A stretch of 64,000 bases of DNA from Thermohalobaculum sediminis (GTDB lineage: Bacteria; Pseudomonadota; Alphaproteobacteria; Rhodobacterales; Rhodobacteraceae), in the NCBI RefSeq assembly GCF_023487995.1, contig NZ_JAMFKN010000009.1:62001-126000 (forward strand), in the 5' to 3' direction. The position numbers and the translations under genes were made by a program. This document shows positions 60,890-64,000 of this stretch, piece after piece; the first letter of the stretch is position 1, and each line of letters opens with the position of its first letter. Below the pieces are notes generated by a model that worked only from the letters and a program-made list of their open reading frames with translations, made no database searches and was not told where the DNA came from.

Positions 60890-62274
60890 TCGGACTCCGC
60901 CAGGATGGCCTCCCCGACGATCTCCAGCGCGCGGTCGAGGTCGTCGCGCGCAATCGTCAGCGGCGGCGAGAGCGTCAGCACCGAGCCGGCGCTGATCTTG
61001 AAGCTGAGCCCCGCCTCGAGGCAGCGGTAATAGATCCGCTCGGCCCGCCAGGGGGCGGGGGCGCGGCTGTCGCGGTCCTCGACGATCTCGACCCCGAACA
61101 TCAGGCCGCGGCCGCGGATGTCGCCGGCGATGGGGCAGGGTGCCAGCCGCTCGCCCAGCCGCGCCAGCGCGTGCGCGCCAAGCTCCGCCGCGCGCTCGAC
61201 CAGCCCTTCCTCGCGGATGATGGCGATCGTGGTCAGCGCCGCGCGTGCCGTCACCGGGTTCTTCTCGTGCGTGTAATGGCCCAGCGCAAAGTCGCCCGCC
61301 ACGTCGAGGTCGCGCCGCGCCACCACCGCCGCGATGGGCAGGATGCCGCCGCCCAGCGCCTTGCCCAGCGTCACGATGTCGGGCACCACCTCGTCATGCT
61401 CGAAGGCGAACATCCGGCCGGTCTTGCCCAGCCCGGTGGGGATCTCGTCGAGGATCAGCAGCGCCCCGTGCCGGTCGCAGGCCGCGCGCACCGCCTGCCA
61501 GAAGCCGGGCGGCGGCACGATGGGCACGGCGCGCATGGGTTCCGCGATCACTGCGGCCACGTCACCCTCGCGCGCCAGCACGTAGTCGACCATCTTCGCG
61601 CAGGCCAGCCCGCAGGTCGCCGGGCCGGGATGGCCATAGGGGCAGCGATAGCAGTGGAAGGGCGCGACATGCTCGGCCCCCGGCAGCAGCGGCCCCGCGA
61701 TGTGGCTGCGGAACGTCGCCTCGCCGCCCACGCTCGCCGCGCCGAAGCCCGCGCCGTGGAAGGCGTCCCAGAAGCTGACGGTCTTGAACCGCCCCGTGGC
61801 GGCGCGTGCGAGCCTCAGCGCCACCTCGTTCGCGTCCGAGCCGCCCGTGGTGAACAGCACCTTGCCAAGGTCGCCCGGCGCCATCTGGCCCAGCGTCTCG
61901 GCCAGCTCGACCGAGACCTCGTTGGTGAAGCGCCGCGGCGAGAAGCTGAGCGTGTCGAGCTGGTCCTTGATTGCCGCCACCAGCCGCGGATGGGCATAGC
62001 CGATGTGATGGACCGAATTGCCATGGAAATCCATGTAGCGCCGGTCGGCGGTGTCCTCGATCCAGATGCCTTCGGCCTTGACGATCGTCGAGAGGCAAGG
62101 GGACGAAAGGCTCTGGTGCAGGAAGGCGTCCGCGTCGCGTGCCAGCAGCTCGCGCGTCGCGGCGTCGGGGTGGCGCGCCGCCCATGCCCGGCGCGCGGCC
62201 GAGCTGTTCGACTCGCCCTCGGTGTGCTGGATCGGGCCCGTCGCCCCGCGCCCGCCGCTTCTGGTCCCGCTCAC
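60886..62274 (-). CDS. pbfA: Class III PLP enzyme, PbfA-like ((R)-1-hydroxy-2-aminoethylphosphonate ammonia-lyase)
   Basis: A 462-residue fold-type I PLP enzyme annotated by habit as an aminotransferase. PLP lysine K305 (TLGKALGGG) and D276 (LILDEIPT) are present. The start ARDADAFLHQSLSSPCLS and FWDAFHGAGFGAASVGG recall PbfA, which releases ammonia from hydroxy-aminoethylphosphonate and yields phosphonoacetaldehyde, the substrate of PhnY next door. Alternatively it may be a transaminase taking the place of PhnW. Four cysteines (C208, C211, C221, C225) form a possible metal site. Start: GTG at 62274 with a GGGAAGG site. Confidence 0.7.
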   Translation of the reverse strand: MSGTRSGGRGATGPIQHTEGESNSSAARRAWAARHPDAATRELLARDADAFLHQSLSSPCLSTIVKAEGIWIEDTADRRYMDFHGNSVHHIGYAHPRLVAAIKDQLDTLSFSPRRFTNEVSVELAETLGQMAPGDLGKVLFTTGGSDANEVALRLARAATGRFKTVSFWDAFHGAGFGAASVGGEATFRSHIAGPLLPGAEHVAPFHCYRCPYGHPGPATCGLACAKMVDYVLAREGDVAAVIAEPMRAVPIVPPPGFWQAVRAACDRHGALLILDEIPTGLGKTGRMFAFEHDEVVPDIVTLGKALGGGILPIAAVVARRDLDVAGDFALGHYTHEKNPVTARAALTTIAIIREEGLVERAAELGAHALARLGERLAPCPIAGDIRGRGLMFGVEIVEDRDSRAPAPWRAERIYYRCLEAGLSFKISAGSVLTLSPPLTIARDDLDRALEIVGEAILAESE

Positions 62275-62417
62275 GTCCCCGCCTTCCCGCCATGCCCGCA
62301 CGCAACCCGCGCGGCGCGAACGCCACCCCTCACGGGGTCGCGTGCGCGCCGCGCTTTTTGAAAAATTTATTCAGGTCAATGCCTTGAGAATGACTTCTCG
62401 CGCAAAATCCTCCCCGC

Positions 62418-63875
62418 TCACCCCCAAGGCAGCGAGAAGGTCTTGACGTTGGTGAAGGACTTCATCGCCTCGATGACGCCCTCCTTGTAGCCGTTGCCGC
62501 TGTCCTTGATGCCGCCGAAGGGCGACATCTCGATGCGGTAGCCCGGCACCTCCCAGATGTTCACCGTGCCGACGTTCAGCCCCCGGATATAGCCCTGCAT
62601 CCGCCGCCAGTCGTTGGTGCAGACCCCCGACGAGAGGCCAAAGGCGGTCGAGTTCGAGATCGTTATCGTGGCCTCGTCGTCGTCCGGCACGCGGACCACG
62701 GGGATGACGGGGCCGAAGGTCTCTTCCATCACCAACTCGCTCTCGTGCGGCACGTGATCGACCACGATGGGCGGCAGCAGGGCGCCTTTGCGGCCCGGAT
62801 CGTAGAGCACCTTCGCCCCCTGAGCCGCCGCCTCGTGGACGCGCCGCTCGAAGGTCTCGGCGGCCCTTGCGTGGATCACCGTGCCCAGCTCGGTCGCGGG
62901 GTCCATCGGGTCGCCGAAGCGCAGCCGCTTCGCCCGCTCCAGCACCAGCGGCACGAAGCGGTCGGCCACGCTCTCCTGGCACAGGATGCGCTTGACCGCC
63001 GTGCAGCGCTGGCCCGAGTTCTTGGTGGCCCCCGCCACCGCGAGGTCGGCGGCCTTGGCAAGGTCGGCGTCGCTCAGGTCGTTGCAGATGATCAGCGGGT
63101 CGTTGCCGCCCAGTTCCAGCACCTGCCGCTTGTAGACGGCCTTGGCCGCGATCATCTTGCCGACTGGCACGCCCCCGGTGAAAGTGATCAGCTCGACATG
63201 CGGGTTGGTGATCATCTCGTCGCCGATGTCGCCCGGCCAGCCGGTGACGACAGACAGCATCTCGGGCGGCAGCCCCGCCTCGTAGATCGCGTCCGCCAGC
63301 CAGATCGCGGTCAGCGGCGTCAGTTCGGTGGGCTTCACCACGATGCAGTTGTTGGTGGCGATCGCCGGCGCGATCTTGTGGCTCACCATGTTGAGCGGGT
63401 GGTTGAACGGCGTGATGGCCGAGATCGCCCGCAAGGGCTCGCGCGTCGTGAAGATCTTGCGCGCCTTGCCGTGCGGGGTCAGGTCGCAGGAGAAGATCTC
63501 GCCGTCGTCGAGGATGCAGAGCTGCCCGGCCAGCGTGTAGACGTCATAGGCCCGCCCGCATTCGTACATCGAATCCGCCAGCGAGATGCCAAGCTCGGCC
63601 GTGATGATCGGCGCGAGCTCGGCCTTCCGCTCGTCGATGATGCGCGCGATGTTGAGCAGGATCCGCTGCCGTTGGTAGCGGGTCAGGGTGGGCCGGTAGG
63701 CCGCCGCGATCTCGAAGGCCTCGCGCGCATGCTCGGCCGTGCCCGCGGGGACCGAGCCGATCACCTCGTCGGTGTAGGGGTAGTGGACCGGGACGCGGTC
63801 GGCAGTGTCGACCTTGCGCCCGGCGATGCGCATTGCCTCGTGGCGCAGCGCGATGGGGGGGGATTTCGTCAGCAT
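62418..63875 (-). CDS. phnY: Phosphonoacetaldehyde dehydrogenase, PhnY
   Basis: NAD-dependent aldehyde dehydrogenase that turns phosphonoacetaldehyde into phosphonoacetate. The 485-residue product has the NAD-site segment [20 protein letters not shown], the general base E254 (LELGGNDP) and the catalytic C291 ([11 protein letters not shown]). Typical ALDH length. The ATG at 63875 leaves 5 nt to phnA; a GTG at 63884 would overlap the phnA stop by 4 nt. A 143-nt gap with an A+T-rich stretch separates it from the PbfA-like gene. Confidence 0.9.
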   Translation of the reverse strand: MLTKSPPIALRHEAMRIAGRKVDTADRVPVHYPYTDEVIGSVPAGTAEHAREAFEIAAAYRPTLTRYQRQRILLNIARIIDERKAELAPIITAELGISLADSMYECGRAYDVYTLAGQLCILDDGEIFSCDLTPHGKARKIFTTREPLRAISAITPFNHPLNMVSHKIAPAIATNNCIVVKPTELTPLTAIWLADAIYEAGLPPEMLSVVTGWPGDIGDEMITNPHVELITFTGGVPVGKMIAAKAVYKRQVLELGGNDPLIICNDLSDADLAKAADLAVAGATKNSGQRCTAVKRILCQESVADRFVPLVLERAKRLRFGDPMDPATELGTVIHARAAETFERRVHEAAAQGAKVLYDPGRKGALLPPIVVDHVPHESELVMEETFGPVIPVVRVPDDDEATITISNSTAFGLSSGVCTNDWRRMQGYIRGLNVGTVNIWEVPGYRIEMSPFGGIKDSGNGYKEGVIEAMKSFTNVKTFSLPWG

Positions 63876-63880
63876 GGAGC

Positions 63881-64000
63881 TCACTTCGCGGCGGCGTTGG
63901 TGGCGTAGAAGAAGGCGTCGAAATTGCGCAGCTTGGGCGCCTGCGGCAGCTCGATGGGGCGGTTCACGATGAATGGCACCTCCTGCTCGGTCAGCCCGCC
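63881..64000 (-). CDS. phnA: Phosphonoacetate hydrolase, PhnA (only the 3' end in the window)
   Basis: The last 39 codons and stop of a gene cut by the right edge. The visible end has the pattern [15 protein letters not shown] followed by LRNFDAF, which matches the C-terminus of phosphonoacetate hydrolase, an alkaline-phosphatase-fold zinc enzyme. It breaks phosphonoacetate into acetate and phosphate, the last step after PhnY. Context supports the call, though the fragment is short. Confidence 0.7.
   Translation of the reverse strand, partial: GGLTEQEVPFIVNRPIELPQAPKLRNFDAFFYATNAAAK

Overview
The window looks like a chromosomal segment of a high-G+C alphaproteobacterium of the Rhodobacterales (Rhodobacteraceae): a purple phototroph or an aerobic anoxygenic phototroph. 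About half of it (1 to ~31,900) is a photosynthesis gene cluster with the family's typical gene order. The genus cannot be fixed from the sequence alone. A tetraheme pufC follows pufM and no pufX is visible, as in Roseobacter or Rhodovulum relatives rather than Rhodobacter sphaeroides.

Layout, 1-31,900. (a) Plus strand: bchY (cut by the left edge), bchZ and pufQBALMC, encoding chlorophyllide reductase subunits, LH1 and the reaction centre with its cytochrome. A strong terminator hairpin follows pufC. (b) Minus strand, read from ~25,500 down to ~6,770: bchF-N-B-H-L-M, lhaA, puhA-B-C, a small conserved gene, acsF, puhE and hemA, with junctions that overlap or are at most 18 nt. Then crtA (behind a terminator), then bchE-bchJ (behind their own promoter). 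Both the oxygen-dependent (AcsF) and oxygen-independent (BchE) cyclases are encoded. (c) Plus strand, divergent: ppaA (B12-binding regulator), ppsR (photosynthesis repressor), bchG, a BCD-family transporter and bchP. Candidate PpsR operators (TGT-N12-ACA or one mismatch) lie upstream of bchE, between bchF and ppaA, and directly upstream of bchG. The bchE promoter also carries a near-consensus FNR-type box.

31,900-45,800 is ordinary chromosomal content: a secreted Rap1a-like protein, a glycine-zipper lipoprotein, a stand-alone Lrp-type domain with an alpha/beta hydrolase, two alkylation-repair glycosylases, guaA, a non-pyrrolysine MttB homologue, DUF6477- and DUF6456-type genes (the latter a possible gene-transfer-agent activator with CtrA-like sites), a carboxylesterase, an HNH nuclease, dsbB, a YqaA-type membrane protein, a zinc metallopeptidase, tRNA-Leu(CAA), and a GNAT/deacetylase pair.

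45,800-55,400 looks like a tricarboxylate-use island: TcuAB-like tricarballylate oxidation, a GntR regulator, an AbrB-type permease, a PrpF-family isomerase, an isocitrate/isopropylmalate-type dehydrogenase, and a tripartite transporter whose TctA and TctB are fused. 55,584-64,000 is a phosphonate island on the minus strand: an aminoethylphosphonate ABC transporter (phnS-T-V), an EamA exporter/permease, a class III PLP enzyme resembling PbfA, phosphonoacetaldehyde dehydrogenase (phnY) and the end of phosphonoacetate hydrolase (phnA).

Calls rest on reading translations, motifs and gene order; no database search was run. The hunt items with most promise are the PpsR protein that seems to lack its redox cysteines, the operator array running into the bchG start codon, the CtrA-like sites upstream of the DUF6456 gene, and the tricarboxylate island.
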